A DNA stretch of 64,000 bases from Gracilibacillus alcaliphilus (GCF_016909015.1 NZ_JAFBFA010000004.1:124001-188000), one strand, 5' to 3'; numbered from the stretch's first letter, positions 52,407-62,978 are shown. The notes: generated by a model from the sequence alone, not told the origin. Made by a program: numbers and translations.

Positions 52407-54392
52407 TCACCCTTCTGCTTTCAATTCTAAAACAAGGTCACGAAGTTCTGCAGCACGCTCAAAGTCAAGCGCTCGGGCAGCATCTTTCATTTCTTGTTCC
52501 ATTTTTTCGATTACTTTTTGCTTTTCTTTCTTCGTCATTCTACTTATTTCTTTTGACTTTGTTTCATAAGTCGCTTCTTCTTCTGCCGCTATTGTCGCGC
52601 GAATAACATCACGTACCTCTTTTTTAATCGTTTTTGGTACAATACCATGTTTTTCATTGTATGCTATCTGGATTTCACGACGACGATAGGTTTCATCTAT
52701 TGCTTGCTGCATCGAATCGGTGATCTTATCTGCATACATAATAACGAGACCGTTCTCGTTACGAGCCGCTCGTCCCATTGTTTGAATCAAAGAACGCTCC
52801 GACCGTAAGAATCCTTCCTTATCAGCATCTAAAATTGCAACCAATGATACCTCTGGGATATCTAATCCTTCCCGTAACAAGTTAATCCCAATAAGCACAT
52901 CAAATTTACCAACACGCAAATCGCGAATAACCTCAATTCGTTCCAAGGTCTTAATCTCAGAATGAAGATAAGCAACCTTCAGCCCGATTTCTTTCAAATA
53001 ATCGGTTAAATCTTCCGACATCTTTTTCGTTAACGTAGTAACCAATACACGTTCATTCTTTTTCACACGCTTATTAATTTCACCGATTAAATGATCAATC
53101 TGTCCTTCAATTGGCTGAACCCGAACCTCGGGGTCTATCAAGCCGGTAGGCCGGATAATTTGTTCCGTCATCCTTGGTGTATGTTCTAATTCATAAGGTC
53201 CAGGTGTGGCAGAAACATAGATTAGCTGATTGGCCTTCTCTTCAAATTCTTCAAATTTTAAAGGGCGGTTATCCAGTGCGGATGGCAAACGAAAACCATG
53301 ATCAACTAGCACCTGTTTCCTCGCCTGGTCCCCATTATACATACCACGAATTTGTGGTAATGTAACATGAGATTCATCAATGACGATCAAGGAATCGTCT
53401 GGAAAGTAATCTAATAAAGTATATGGAGTCGAGCCTGCTTCCCTTAAGGCCAAATGACGGGAATAATTCTCAATTCCTGAACAAAAGCCCATCTCTGCCA
53501 TCATTTCTAAATCATAATTGGTCCGCTGTTCAATACGCTGTGCCTCCAACAACTTATCTTCCTCTCTAAAACGTTGGAGCTGTTCTTGCAATTCCAGCTT
53601 GATATTTTCCATGGCTACCTTTAATTTTTCTTCACGGGTGACGAAGTGGGACGCTGGAAAGATAGCAATATGTTCCCGATCACCAATAATTTCTCCTGTT
53701 AAGGCATCTACTTCCCGAATCCGATCAATTTCATCACCAAAAAATTCGACTCGCACACACTGTTCTTCCCTTGAAGCTGGGATAATTTCAACAGAATCTC
53801 CGCGCACACGGAATGTACCACGTTGAAAATCAATGTCATTGCGCGCATATTGAATAGCTACGAGCGATCGCAATAGTTCGTCTCGCTCTTTTTCCATTCC
53901 AACACGAAGTGAAAGCACTTGACTGCCGTATTCTTCTGGTGAACCCAAACCATAGATACAAGATACACTAGCTACAATCAGGACATCATTCCGCTCAAAT
54001 AAAGCAGATGTGGCAGAGTGCCTCAATTTATCAATTTCGTCATTAATACTGGCATCTTTTTCAATAAAAGTATCTGTTGAGGGTACATAGGCCTCTGGCT
54101 GATAATAATCATAATAACTCACAAAATATTCCACTGCGTTATTTGGAAAAAATTCTTTAAACTCACTATATAATTGACCAGCCAATGTCTTGTTATGGGC
54201 AATAACTAATGTAGGCCGATTAATTTCCTTGACTACGTTACTAATTGTAAATGTCTTACCTGTACCAGTAGCACCAAGTAAAGTTTGATGGCGTTTCTCC
54301 TCTTTCACACCACTCACTAATTCTTTGATAGCTTTTGGCTGATCTCCTTGCGGCTGATATGGTGATTGTAATGAAAAAGTATGTTCTTCCAT
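52407..54392 (-). CDS. uvrB: Excinuclease ABC subunit B
   Basis: A 661-aa helicase-fold repair protein. Walker A LLGATGTGKTFT near residues 38-48, the beta-hairpin YYDYYQPEAYVPSTDTFIEKD, DESH box VIDESHVTLPQ, and a C-terminal UVR domain (IEKMEQEMKDAARALDFERAAELRDLV) for UvrC. First gene of the operon. The LexA box lies 62-75 bp upstream. Confidence 0.99.
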   Translation of the reverse strand: MEEHTFSLQSPYQPQGDQPKAIKELVSGVKEEKRHQTLLGATGTGKTFTISNVVKEINRPTLVIAHNKTLAGQLYSEFKEFFPNNAVEYFVSYYDYYQPEAYVPSTDTFIEKDASINDEIDKLRHSATSALFERNDVLIVASVSCIYGLGSPEEYGSQVLSLRVGMEKERDELLRSLVAIQYARNDIDFQRGTFRVRGDSVEIIPASREEQCVRVEFFGDEIDRIREVDALTGEIIGDREHIAIFPASHFVTREEKLKVAMENIKLELQEQLQRFREEDKLLEAQRIEQRTNYDLEMMAEMGFCSGIENYSRHLALREAGSTPYTLLDYFPDDSLIVIDESHVTLPQIRGMYNGDQARKQVLVDHGFRLPSALDNRPLKFEEFEEKANQLIYVSATPGPYELEHTPRMTEQIIRPTGLIDPEVRVQPIEGQIDHLIGEINKRVKKNERVLVTTLTKKMSEDLTDYLKEIGLKVAYLHSEIKTLERIEVIRDLRVGKFDVLIGINLLREGLDIPEVSLVAILDADKEGFLRSERSLIQTMGRAARNENGLVIMYADKITDSMQQAIDETYRRREIQIAYNEKHGIVPKTIKKEVRDVIRATIAAEEEATYETKSKEISRMTKKEKQKVIEKMEQEMKDAARALDFERAAELRDLVLELKAEG

Positions 54393-54427
54393 TATGCCCC
54401 TCCGTTCTCTTTCCTCTATCTAGAATT

Positions 54428-54467
54428 AGTATACACTATTTCTGCACAAAAAGCGAACAAATATTCG
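54428..54467 (-). promoter_or_regulatory. LexA (SOS) box and uvrB promoter
   Basis: CGAACAAATATTCG (54454-54467) matches CGAAC-N4-GTTCG with one mismatch. On the minus strand TATACT (54428-54433) is a good -10; the box covers the -35 side. uvrBA is a classic LexA target. Confidence 0.82.
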
Positions 54468-54787
54468 TTGTTGTTTTTGGAAAGATTTATTAGCAGTTCT
54501 TTTATTATACCTAATTCTTTTTTATTCGAAAAAAGATACGTTTGCGTTTTTCTTGTTTCAATTGATCATATTCCCATTATGACCTTTATTTTGACCCAAT
54601 ATAAGAGGGGATGGCAAAATTGGAGTTATTGATGTTATACTGTGTGGATTATCAGATCGTTAGTGTCCGTTCTTTCCCATTTTGTCTTCTTTTTCCTGAA
54701 ATGGAGGTCTTGCCAGATAAATTATCCAGGCATAGTGCCCCCTCTTATTAAACGCAGCCTATCATCTCCTTGTTCCGTTCTATATAG
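54468..54787. other. Intergenic region between uvrB and prfC
   Basis: About 320 bp of AT-rich DNA. No gene is supported on either strand; B. subtilis csbA, often next to uvrB, is not seen. Short open frames on the plus strand lack ribosome sites. Confidence 0.4.
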
Positions 54788-54822
54788 AAAACAAACAACC
54801 CACATTAGCTGTAGGTTGTTTG
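54788..54822 (-). terminator. Terminator overlapping the prfC stop codon
   Basis: Stem AAACAACCTACA / TGTGGGTTGTTT (one G-T) with the TAA stop codon (54805-54807) in or near the loop; a T-rich tail follows. The last sense codons of prfC are part of the stem. Confidence 0.8.
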
Positions 54823-56388
54823 GTCGTATTGGTTAACTTCATATAAATCAATTAAGTCTATTTCTGGATGCTTATCCACAAACCAGCGCAAGGCGAAATC
54901 ATTTTTAAACAAAACTAGAAAATCCTCTTCTCTATCCTTGACAAGTAAGTTTCGTTCATCAAACATACTTGGATCGACTTGCTCTTTTTTTAGCCAGCGT
55001 GGGATACGATCCCCTATCGATTCCAACAGTACCTCGACATTATATTCATTCTTCATGCGGTGCTGAAACACTTCATATTGCAGTTGGCCAACTGCGCCAA
55101 TAATCAATGAATCGATTGGATACCCGCGAAACAGCTGAATGGCCCCTTCCTGAACCAATTGTTCCAGTCCTTTTCTAAATTGTTTTGCCTTCATGACATT
55201 TTTAGCAGATACACGTTGGAACATTTCTGGCGGGAACTGTGGTAATTCATCATACTCGCTTTTCAGCTTACCATCTAGTAAGGTATCTCCAATCCGGTAA
55301 GATCCAGAATCATATACACCAATAATATCACCGGCATAAGCTTCCTCTACAGTATCTCTGGAGGAAGCAACAAATTGCTGAGTTTGCCCTAAGCGAATGG
55401 TTTTCCCTGTACGGGCAAGTGTTACATTCATGCCTCGCTCAAACTTGCCTGAGCAGACACGTAAGAAGGCAATACGATCTCGATGCTGAGGATTCATATT
55501 GGCTTGAATCTTAAAAATAAAGCCTGAGAAATCTGGATTGTCCGGGTCCACTACTTCGTCTTCCGTCCGACGCGGACCTGGCGCTGGTGCTAATTGGATA
55601 AAGGTATCAAAAAATGTCTGTACCCCAAATGGTGCTAAGGCACTGCCAAAGAATACCGGTGTTTGTTCTCCTGCTAGTACCCGTTCTAAGGAAAACTGAT
55701 CCCCTGCTTCATTGATTAATTCTAATTCTTCTAATGTTTCTTGATAGGTTGCGTCTTGAGCTATGGCAGTCTGATCCATCTCATCCAGCGGAATATATGT
55801 CTCTTCTTCATTCCCATTAAATTGAATAAATTGATCGTTATAACGATCAAGAATCCCTAAGAAACGTTTTCCCATTCCTACCGGCCAATTCATTGGATAC
55901 GTTTCAATATCTAAAACCTCTTCAATTTGATATAATAAATCGAGCGGTTCCCTGCCTTCACGGTCTAATTTATTAATAAATGTAAAAATGGGTATTCCGC
56001 GCATTTTACATACCTTAAATAGCTTAATCGTCTGTGCCTCGATCCCTTTTGTAGCGTCAATAATCATCACCACACTATCTACCGCTGTTAAGGTTCGATA
56101 GGTGTCCTCACTGAAATCTTCATGACCTGGTGTATCCAAAATATTGACTTTATAGCTGTTATAATCAAAATTCATCACACTGGAAGTAACAGAAATACCA
56201 CGTTGTTTTTCAATCTCCATCCAGTCAGAGGTAGCATATTTACCTGATTTTTTACCTTTAACCGTACCAGCTGAGCGAATCAAATTCCCAAATAGTAATA
56301 GCTTTTCCGTCATTGTCGTTTTACCGGCATCCGGGTGGGAAATAATCGCAAACGTCTTTCTTTTTTGTACTTGTTCTTGTAAATCCAT
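54805..56388 (-). CDS. prfC: Peptide chain release factor 3
   Basis: A 527-aa translational GTPase. G1 ISHPDAGKTTMTEKLL (about 17-32), G2 RGISVTSS, G3 LDTPGHEDFSEDT, G4 FINKLDRE, then beta-barrel and C-terminal domains. RF3 removes RF1/RF2 from ribosomes after peptide release. B. subtilis lacks this gene, but it occurs in other Firmicutes. A single gene, divergent from the SNF2 helicase gene. Confidence 0.96.
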   Translation of the reverse strand: MDLQEQVQKRKTFAIISHPDAGKTTMTEKLLLFGNLIRSAGTVKGKKSGKYATSDWMEIEKQRGISVTSSVMNFDYNSYKVNILDTPGHEDFSEDTYRTLTAVDSVVMIIDATKGIEAQTIKLFKVCKMRGIPIFTFINKLDREGREPLDLLYQIEEVLDIETYPMNWPVGMGKRFLGILDRYNDQFIQFNGNEEETYIPLDEMDQTAIAQDATYQETLEELELINEAGDQFSLERVLAGEQTPVFFGSALAPFGVQTFFDTFIQLAPAPGPRRTEDEVVDPDNPDFSGFIFKIQANMNPQHRDRIAFLRVCSGKFERGMNVTLARTGKTIRLGQTQQFVASSRDTVEEAYAGDIIGVYDSGSYRIGDTLLDGKLKSEYDELPQFPPEMFQRVSAKNVMKAKQFRKGLEQLVQEGAIQLFRGYPIDSLIIGAVGQLQYEVFQHRMKNEYNVEVLLESIGDRIPRWLKKEQVDPSMFDERNLLVKDREEDFLVLFKNDFALRWFVDKHPEIDLIDLYEVNQYDQTTYS

Positions 56389-56482
56389 CTATTTACCTTC
56401 TTTCTACAATCACTATCCGATCTTTCTATGCTTATAGCCTTTCCTATTTTAACATTTATCTGAAGAAAAAACAGTATCAAGA

Positions 56483-56510
56483 TGTGAATAACGGTAGAAT
56501 CTGTTATAAT
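56483..56510 (+). promoter_or_regulatory. Promoter of the SNF2 helicase gene
   Basis: TATAAT at 56505-56510 with a weak -35 (TGTGAA, 56483-56488; 16-bp spacing). The start of transcription near 56517 means the ATG at 56484 cannot be the translation start. Confidence 0.55.
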
Positions 56511-56546
56511 GTAATGATGAATTCTTTTAATAAGGATGGGATCGTT

Positions 56547-59500
56547 TTGCAGCAAATTAATATGACCAAAGAATCAATCCGCAGCCTGACGGGTGAGCGT
56601 TTTTATAAACGAGGCAAAACCTATTATGAAAATGGCAAGGTGTATGGTCTTTCCTATAATCCGGATGCGAATTCCTGGCGCGGGCTGGTGAAAGGATCCA
56701 AGGTCTACACAGTCAGAATTTATTTCGAGAAAGATCTGCATGTAGATGCTACTTGTAATTGTCCTGCATTTGAGACATTCGACACATGTAAACACATCGC
56801 AGCTGTACTGCTGGCTATTACACAAGAATCACAATCCAATCGCCGCAAAAGATTTGCAGTCGATCGCAGCACATCAACTATACCTGCACAAGAAACTGAC
56901 TTATTTGCTAAGCAATTGCTGCATACTTTCCGACAGCAAAAAACAACAAGTGGTGAATCACTCGTTATTCAAACGGAATATATCTTAGCCTTAACCAAAT
57001 CCAACAAAAACGCACAATATATTTTAACCCTGGAAGCCAAAGTTGGTGATAAACGTCCCTATGTTATTCGCGATATTCGAGAATTTATCAAGGCCTTTCA
57101 AAAGAATGAGCCTTATAAAATCAATCAAAGCTATACGTTCCAGCCTGAGAACCACACCTTTTCAGCAAAGGATCGCCGCATGATGGAGATGTTAGTTACT
57201 TGCTTAGAACAAGAAAAATTATTAGGCAACAACTATATCCTAAAAATGGAGCAGCCGCGAAGTATTCTGATACCGCCGAGCTTGATTGATCGATTATTAG
57301 CACATTTACAAGAACTGTCTTATTATTTCAAGACTACTTCCAGTAAAGAATATCCTTATATTGATGTAAGCCCTATGGGAAATCAGTTGCAATTCAAGCT
57401 GGATTATCATTCTTCAAGCCGTTATACACTTGAAATGACCGACTTATCTGACTATTATTTTCTGGAAAGCTACAACTATGTGATTCATGAACAACATTTT
57501 TATAAATTAAGTTTTCAACAAAAAATGATCATGGAAAAGCTGTTTCGTGTTGCTCCTTTTCAAAGCAAGCTCAAACAAACTATTTCAGCGGCAGAAATGA
57601 ATGATTTTGTTCAACATGTTATCCCGCAGTTCGAACAGGTCGGCCAATTGTCTATGACGGAGAACATGGAGCAGCAGATCAATACCGAGCCACTAGAAGC
57701 AAAGGTGTATATCGATGAAATGGATGGTGCCTTAAAAGCAATAGTCGAATATCATTATGGCAAAGAGGTTTTTACGCCTTTTTCTTTAGAAGCCGAAACC
57801 AGCAAAATCGTTAAAAGGGATACCTATCAAGAACAGCAAGTAGTAGAATGTCTTCAAGAAGAAGCATTTATTGAAATGAATCAAACCTATTATCTATTTA
57901 ACGATGCAGCTGTCTTTCACTTCATTCATGATGGAATTATTCAACTGCAACAGATCGCTTCTGTCTATTTAACCCGAAGTGTAAAACAAATGACAGCAGG
58001 ATTAGATGATATTCAACTGCAATCCAGGATTGACTATGAGCCAAATGAAGGGATGCTTGATATCTCTTTTAATATTGAAGGCATTTCTGAGCAGAATGTT
58101 CAAGCTATCCTACAGGCTCTAATTGAGAAAAAACATTACTACCGAATTCCAAATGGTGCACTGCTTTCTCTGGAAAGAGAGGATTTCCAATCCTTCCGGC
58201 AATTACAGCAGTCTTTACAACTCACGAAAGGACAGCTGCAGCAAGGAGATATCAAAGTTCCCGCCGCTCGTACTTTTCAAGTAGAGGATGCATTAAATAA
58301 GACCGATTTCCGTTACAGCGAAGCATTCGAAACAATGCTGCAGGAGCTAAAGCATCCCGAGCTATTAGAATTTGAACTGCCAGACCAGCTGCAAGCAGAT
58401 ATGCGTGATTATCAAATTACTGGTTTTCAATGGATGAAGACATTATCCCATTATCATTTGGGCGGGATACTGGCAGATGATATGGGGCTGGGGAAGACAT
58501 TACAGACAATCAGTTATTTATTATCCGAAGCACAGCAAGCTAAAGAGCCTTATCAGGCATTGGTCATTGCACCAGCTTCTTTATTATATAACTGGCAAAA
58601 GGAAATCGAAAAATTTGCCCCCAGCCTAACTTCGGCAGTATTAATCGGCAATAAACACGACCGGGAGCAATTATTACAAACACATCAAAATACGAATATC
58701 CTAATCACTTCTTACCCGACCTTGCGCAAAGACTATTTAATGTATAAAAATGAACTTTTCCACTGCATTATTCTTGATGAAGCACAGGCTGTCAAAAACC
58801 ACCTGACCCAAACAGCCAAAGCCGTCCGCTCTTTACAGGCGAAACAATTCTTTGCATTAAGCGGGACACCGATCGAGAACGCATTAGATGAATTGTGGTC
58901 GATTTTTTATACCATTTCACCAGGATTATTCGGTAGTAAAAAGACATTTAGTCAGTTAAAGACAGATTACATTGCCAAAATCACACGCCCGTTTATTTTA
59001 AGAAGGGTAAAACGAGAAGTACTGCATGAGCTTCCTGACAAAATTGAATCTGTTCAATATTCAGAATTAACCAAGGAACAAAAGGAAGTCTATATTGGCT
59101 ATCTGCAGCGTATTCAAGCCGAACTGGATGAAAGTATTGCCAGCAAGAGTTTTGCACAAGGTAAAATACAAATACTTGCCGGATTAACACGATTGCGGCA
59201 AATCTGTTGTCATCCTAGTTTATTTTTAGAAAACTACAATGGAAAATCGGGCAAACTCGATCAATTAATGGAATTGACAGATGAACTAGAAACAAACGGC
59301 AAGCGGACATTGATTTTCTCTCAGTTTTCCAGTATGTTAGCACTTATCCGGGACACATTGGTTCAAAATGGAAAAGAAGTGTTTTACTTAGACGGCTCTA
59401 TCCCATCTGAACAACGCATGGAAATGGTGGAGGCTTTTAATCATGGAGAACGAGGTTTCTTTCTGATCTCATTAAAGGCAGGAGGAACAGGACTTAATCT

Positions 59501-59780
59501 GACAGGCGCCGATACAGTAATCCTGTACGACTTATGGTGGAATCCGGCAGTAGAGGAACAGGCTGCAGGCAGGGCACACCGTATTGGACAAAAAAATGTC
59601 GTACAAGTGATTCGCTTTATTACAGAAGGAACCATCGAAGAGAAAATTTATCAACTTCAACATAAAAAACGGGAATTAGTTGATCAAATTATTCAACCAG
59701 GCGAAACCCTGTTATCAAAGTTATCTGAACAGGAAATCCGTGAATTATTACAGTTTAATGAAAAACAGGAGAGCCATTAA
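56547..59780 (+). CDS. SWIM zinc-finger SNF2-family helicase
   Basis: A 1077-aa Swi2/Snf2 ATPase. N-terminal SWIM zinc finger CNCPAFETFDTCKH (CxCx8-9CxH, about 70-85), a long middle region (about 110-600), then helicase core: motif I LADDMGLGKTLQ (about 645), DEAQ box ILDEAQAVKN, SGTPIENAL, and C-terminal SQFSSMLALI, QAAGRAHRIGQ. Likely remodels protein-DNA or RNA polymerase complexes; no specific partner known. Start is taken as TTG at 56547, with AAGGATGGG upstream; ATG at 56562 is the alternative. The N-terminal extension to 56484 would include the promoter. Confidence 0.88.
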   Translation: MQQINMTKESIRSLTGERFYKRGKTYYENGKVYGLSYNPDANSWRGLVKGSKVYTVRIYFEKDLHVDATCNCPAFETFDTCKHIAAVLLAITQESQSNRRKRFAVDRSTSTIPAQETDLFAKQLLHTFRQQKTTSGESLVIQTEYILALTKSNKNAQYILTLEAKVGDKRPYVIRDIREFIKAFQKNEPYKINQSYTFQPENHTFSAKDRRMMEMLVTCLEQEKLLGNNYILKMEQPRSILIPPSLIDRLLAHLQELSYYFKTTSSKEYPYIDVSPMGNQLQFKLDYHSSSRYTLEMTDLSDYYFLESYNYVIHEQHFYKLSFQQKMIMEKLFRVAPFQSKLKQTISAAEMNDFVQHVIPQFEQVGQLSMTENMEQQINTEPLEAKVYIDEMDGALKAIVEYHYGKEVFTPFSLEAETSKIVKRDTYQEQQVVECLQEEAFIEMNQTYYLFNDAAVFHFIHDGIIQLQQIASVYLTRSVKQMTAGLDDIQLQSRIDYEPNEGMLDISFNIEGISEQNVQAILQALIEKKHYYRIPNGALLSLEREDFQSFRQLQQSLQLTKGQLQQGDIKVPAARTFQVEDALNKTDFRYSEAFETMLQELKHPELLEFELPDQLQADMRDYQITGFQWMKTLSHYHLGGILADDMGLGKTLQTISYLLSEAQQAKEPYQALVIAPASLLYNWQKEIEKFAPSLTSAVLIGNKHDREQLLQTHQNTNILITSYPTLRKDYLMYKNELFHCIILDEAQAVKNHLTQTAKAVRSLQAKQFFALSGTPIENALDELWSIFYTISPGLFGSKKTFSQLKTDYIAKITRPFILRRVKREVLHELPDKIESVQYSELTKEQKEVYIGYLQRIQAELDESIASKSFAQGKIQILAGLTRLRQICCHPSLFLENYNGKSGKLDQLMELTDELETNGKRTLIFSQFSSMLALIRDTLVQNGKEVFYLDGSIPSEQRMEMVEAFNHGERGFFLISLKAGGTGLNLTGADTVILYDLWWNPAVEEQAAGRAHRIGQKNVVQVIRFITEGTIEEKIYQLQHKKRELVDQIIQPGETLLSKLSEQEIRELLQFNEKQESH

Positions 59781-59797
59781 GGCCTCCTGTTTTATTA
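59766..59797 (+). terminator. Terminator overlapping the SNF2 stop codon
   Basis: Stem CAGGAGAGCC / GGCCTCCTG with loop ATTAA that includes the stop codon (59778-59780); the T-rich tail reaches the end of the convergent minJ gene. Confidence 0.8.
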
Positions 59798-60979
59798 TTT
59801 GGATACAAATAATATTCCCAAATTATAATGTTCACCTTCATATAAGGCTCGTTGAGCAAAGCGGATTTCCCCATTCAAATCTCGTACACTTATTTTACAG
59901 TAAGCACGATTCTGATTTACTGCATGGTAAAATTCCTCTTCAGTAGATACTTTCACATCATTTACTTTCACTATCTGTTCACCGGGTACCAAGCCTAAAT
60001 CCACTGCTGGCGTATCTGCGATAACACCTAATACAAGCAAGTGCTGGTGATGGGGTTGAAAGTATACGGCATGGTTGTGTTCCTGATTACGATAATAGTA
60101 AACAATAAACTCTTTGCCTAACAAAGCCAGCGCCAATGCAATATAGGTAATCCAAGTCACAAAATAACCAGCAATCGATAATGCCAAAATCACGAAGGCT
60201 AATAACAAATTCCATTTTGCCAGCCATTTACCTGCTTGCTGTGGTAAACGAGTTTTTGCTACATATTCAAATCCCTGCAAAAATGGCACTAGAATCAACC
60301 CATAGGAGTTTTCTCCTATATCAATCAACGGCCACCAATCAGCAAATGGTTCCAGCCATCCGCCCGGAACTAATGCTATAAACGGAATAAGCATTATTTT
60401 CTTGATTCGATGTTGCCCTACTTTTTTCCCTCTGCCACTATCAATATATTCTGGGAAGGTTTCCTCACTGCGCACTTTCGATAACTGCCATGCTTCTGCT
60501 ATCAGCAGCATTCCAATCAGAAAGGGAATAAAAATCAGATGGACATCTTGGAACATCTCCATCATAAATGCAGGTAGGTATGCTGCACCAAATAATTGAA
60601 TCACTGCTGTGATAAGACCCGCAATAGATAAGGTATACCCAGCCGATAACCAACTGAAACGGCCTGCTATCCCTGCTATCAACATTATCACACCTGTTAA
60701 CAGTGCAAATGGTAAGGAAAAAGCAAACCCACCGACAATAGACAGGATCGAGATGCCGATCCCCATCATAATGGATATAGATAATGTATATCTCGCTTCA
60801 TAAAAATATGAATAAACCTTAGAACCTATATTCTTCCGATCTTTTTTAATTCTTATGTATCCACTTAGAAAGATAAACAGGACAAACAAATAAATAAATG
60901 GCTGCAAAAACGCACGGCCGATCGTTAAGCCTGATTCAATCACCCATTCCACCCACAACAACTCCTCTTCACCAAACAA
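59795..60979 (-). CDS. minJ: MinJ-like division-site membrane protein with PDZ domain
   Basis: A 394-aa protein: eight or so transmembrane helices (about 20-300) and a C-terminal PDZ domain (about 310-394; LVLGVIADTPAVDLGLVPGEQIVKVNDVKV). It matches B. subtilis MinJ/YvjD (397 aa), which bridges DivIVA and MinCD at the poles, by architecture and by place next to ctpB. It is convergent with the SNF2 gene. Confidence 0.9.
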   Translation of the reverse strand: MFGEEELLWVEWVIESGLTIGRAFLQPFIYLFVLFIFLSGYIRIKKDRKNIGSKVYSYFYEARYTLSISIMMGIGISILSIVGGFAFSLPFALLTGVIMLIAGIAGRFSWLSAGYTLSIAGLITAVIQLFGAAYLPAFMMEMFQDVHLIFIPFLIGMLLIAEAWQLSKVRSEETFPEYIDSGRGKKVGQHRIKKIMLIPFIALVPGGWLEPFADWWPLIDIGENSYGLILVPFLQGFEYVAKTRLPQQAGKWLAKWNLLLAFVILALSIAGYFVTWITYIALALALLGKEFIVYYYRNQEHNHAVYFQPHHQHLLVLGVIADTPAVDLGLVPGEQIVKVNDVKVSTEEEFYHAVNQNRAYCKISVRDLNGEIRFAQRALYEGEHYNLGILFVSK

Positions 60980-61127
60980 GAATCTATTATCTTGTAAAAA
61001 TATCGTATCTCTATTATGGGCAAAAAAAGAAGATTTGGCAATGGGTCAGATGGACAAGTTCATAGAAAAACAGGAATGAATGATCATATATGGCTGCAAG
61101 TGTCTATAATGTTTGAAAAATGGGACT

Positions 61128-61180
61128 AAAAAACTGCACCTCCAATTATTAGATTTGTGTCTAACAATTGGGGTGCAGTT
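61128..61180 (-). terminator. Terminator after ctpB
   Basis: Stem AACTGCACCCCAATTGTTAGA / TCTAATAATTGGAGGTGCAGTT (few mismatches) ending in TTTTTTAG on the minus strand, 30 bp past the ctpB stop. Confidence 0.85.
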
Positions 61181-61209
61181 CAATTTGACATCAGATGCTT
61201 TCTTATTGC

Positions 61210-62691
61210 TTACTGTGCTACTACTTCTATAGCTTTTTCCAATTGCAGGTCGTCTTCCCCGTCCCTGATTTTCTCAATAATTTCGGTTTGCATCAGTTCA
61301 GCGGTTACCTCATCTACTTCACCTGAAACCTCTATATCGTGATCGGCTTGAAACTGTTCCACAGCTTCTCTAGTAGCTTCATTAAAATAGCCGTCTGTTC
61401 GTTCTGGCTGATAGCCTAATCCTTCTAAAATCAGCTGTATGTTTGCTATCTGGTTGTTGCTTTGATCATAAACAAGCGGTTCATCAATTTGAATAGGGTT
61501 CGTATAGTAATATTCTGGCATGTCCTGTTCAACGGTTGGCTTAACACCCACTTCATTAATGGAATTACCCTCAGGCGTTAACCAATTAAATGTGGTAATC
61601 TTAATTGTACTGCCATCCCCCATTTGAACTGTTTGTTGGACGGTTCCCTTACCAAATGATGTTTCACCGACAATATCATAACCTTCAGCTTCATTTAAGG
61701 CGGCAGCTAATATCTCGGAAGCCGAGGCACTACCTTCATTAACTATGGTAACAACAGGGTATTCTTTAGCTTCTTCCAAGTCAGAGAAATACCTTGTTTT
61801 CTTCCCTGTTGGATCTTCAATCTGCATATAGGCTTTGTCTTTTGGGATAAAATTCTTAAGAATCTCTTCCACAGCTGGCAATAAACCGCCTGGATTACCA
61901 CGCACATCGATAACCAGCCCCTCAATGCCTTGATCTTCCAGCCGGACTAACTCTTCTTCCATATCACTTGCGGTTCCTTCAGAGAAAGAGGTCAATCGTA
62001 ATATACCGATAAGTTTACCATTCACTTCTTCTGTCTCCGCAAAGACTGTTTCAATAGGAATAGAGTCTCGGGTAATCTCAATTTCCAGCATATCTTCTGC
62101 TCCAGGCCGCTGAATTTCCAAGACTACTTGGGTTCCTTTTTCTCCTCGAATCTTATTTACGGCTTCATGTACATCTAATCCTTCTAAGCTTTCCCCATCC
62201 ACTGAAATAATCTGATCATTCGGCCGTAAACCTGCCTTCTCGGCTGGAGTATCCTGAATAGGGGCAATAATCGTCACCTTGCCATCTACCATGGATACTT
62301 CAGTTCCAATTCCTTCAAAAGAAGATTCAATCTGTTCATTAAATTGTTCCATCGTTTCCTGATCCATATATACACTATATGGATCTTTCAAGGACTCCAG
62401 CATTCCTTGAATGGCTCCCTCAATTAACTGATTCTCTTCTACTTCTTCTACATAGTTTTGTTCAATAATTGAAAAAGCATTGGCGATTTTTGACATGTTT
62501 TCTAGCTGCTGCTCTGACAGTTCACTTTGTGAACCAGAAAATAACCCCTGATCGGAGTTTGCTAGATTACCTTGTTCATCATTTATCAAAAAATTGCCGC
62601 TTATAATAGATACACCAGCAAACATCAATACAGCTCCAAGACATGCTGATAATATCAACATCAAAATAAATTTTCCCTTACTTACATTCAT
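61210..62691 (-). CDS. ctpB: Carboxy-terminal processing serine peptidase (S41)
   Basis: A 493-aa secreted or membrane-anchored protease. N-terminal TM helix (about 8-30), PDZ (about 100-180; GKVTIIAPIQDTPAEKAGLRPNDQIISVDG), S41 core with Ser in EGSASASEILAAAL and Lys in FGKGTVQQTVQ, then a C-terminal peptidoglycan-binding domain (IQLILEGLGYQPERTDGYF). CtpB cleaves SpoIVFA during sporulation; here the wall-binding domain implies a surface location. Start at 62691 (GAGGTGG close before ATG). Frame extends to 62772 without ribosome site. Confidence 0.92.
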   Translation of the reverse strand: MNVSKGKFILMLILSACLGAVLMFAGVSIISGNFLINDEQGNLANSDQGLFSGSQSELSEQQLENMSKIANAFSIIEQNYVEEVEENQLIEGAIQGMLESLKDPYSVYMDQETMEQFNEQIESSFEGIGTEVSMVDGKVTIIAPIQDTPAEKAGLRPNDQIISVDGESLEGLDVHEAVNKIRGEKGTQVVLEIQRPGAEDMLEIEITRDSIPIETVFAETEEVNGKLIGILRLTSFSEGTASDMEEELVRLEDQGIEGLVIDVRGNPGGLLPAVEEILKNFIPKDKAYMQIEDPTGKKTRYFSDLEEAKEYPVVTIVNEGSASASEILAAALNEAEGYDIVGETSFGKGTVQQTVQMGDGSTIKITTFNWLTPEGNSINEVGVKPTVEQDMPEYYYTNPIQIDEPLVYDQSNNQIANIQLILEGLGYQPERTDGYFNEATREAVEQFQADHDIEVSGEVDEVTAELMQTEIIEKIRDGEDDLQLEKAIEVVAQ

Positions 62692-62888
62692 TACTCCACC
62701 TCGTTTATAGAATGAGACTTTTATTATTGGGGACTGATCTTTACATGAATGAACAGTAACACTTACCACCACATGAAGTGACCGTTAGCTTAGGTTTAGG
62801 CAGTAAGCCTTTCGGATAACTTCTGAGTATGACCAGATAACACTATTCACTAGATAATGACCCTTATCTCTATATTATGAAGGTTTAA

Positions 62889-62928
62889 AAAAGACATCAC
62901 AAGTTTTTTGTGATGTCTTTTTTTATTC
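62889..62928. terminator. Terminator after M23 peptidase gene
   Basis: Stem AGACATCAC/GTGATGTCT with a T-rich loop and T-runs on both sides; it ends the M23 gene on the minus strand. The stem is 60 bp past its stop. Confidence 0.85.
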
Positions 62929-62978
62929 ATGACATAGATCCAGTTCTAATTAGCCTATAGTCTCATAAAAGTACTGCT

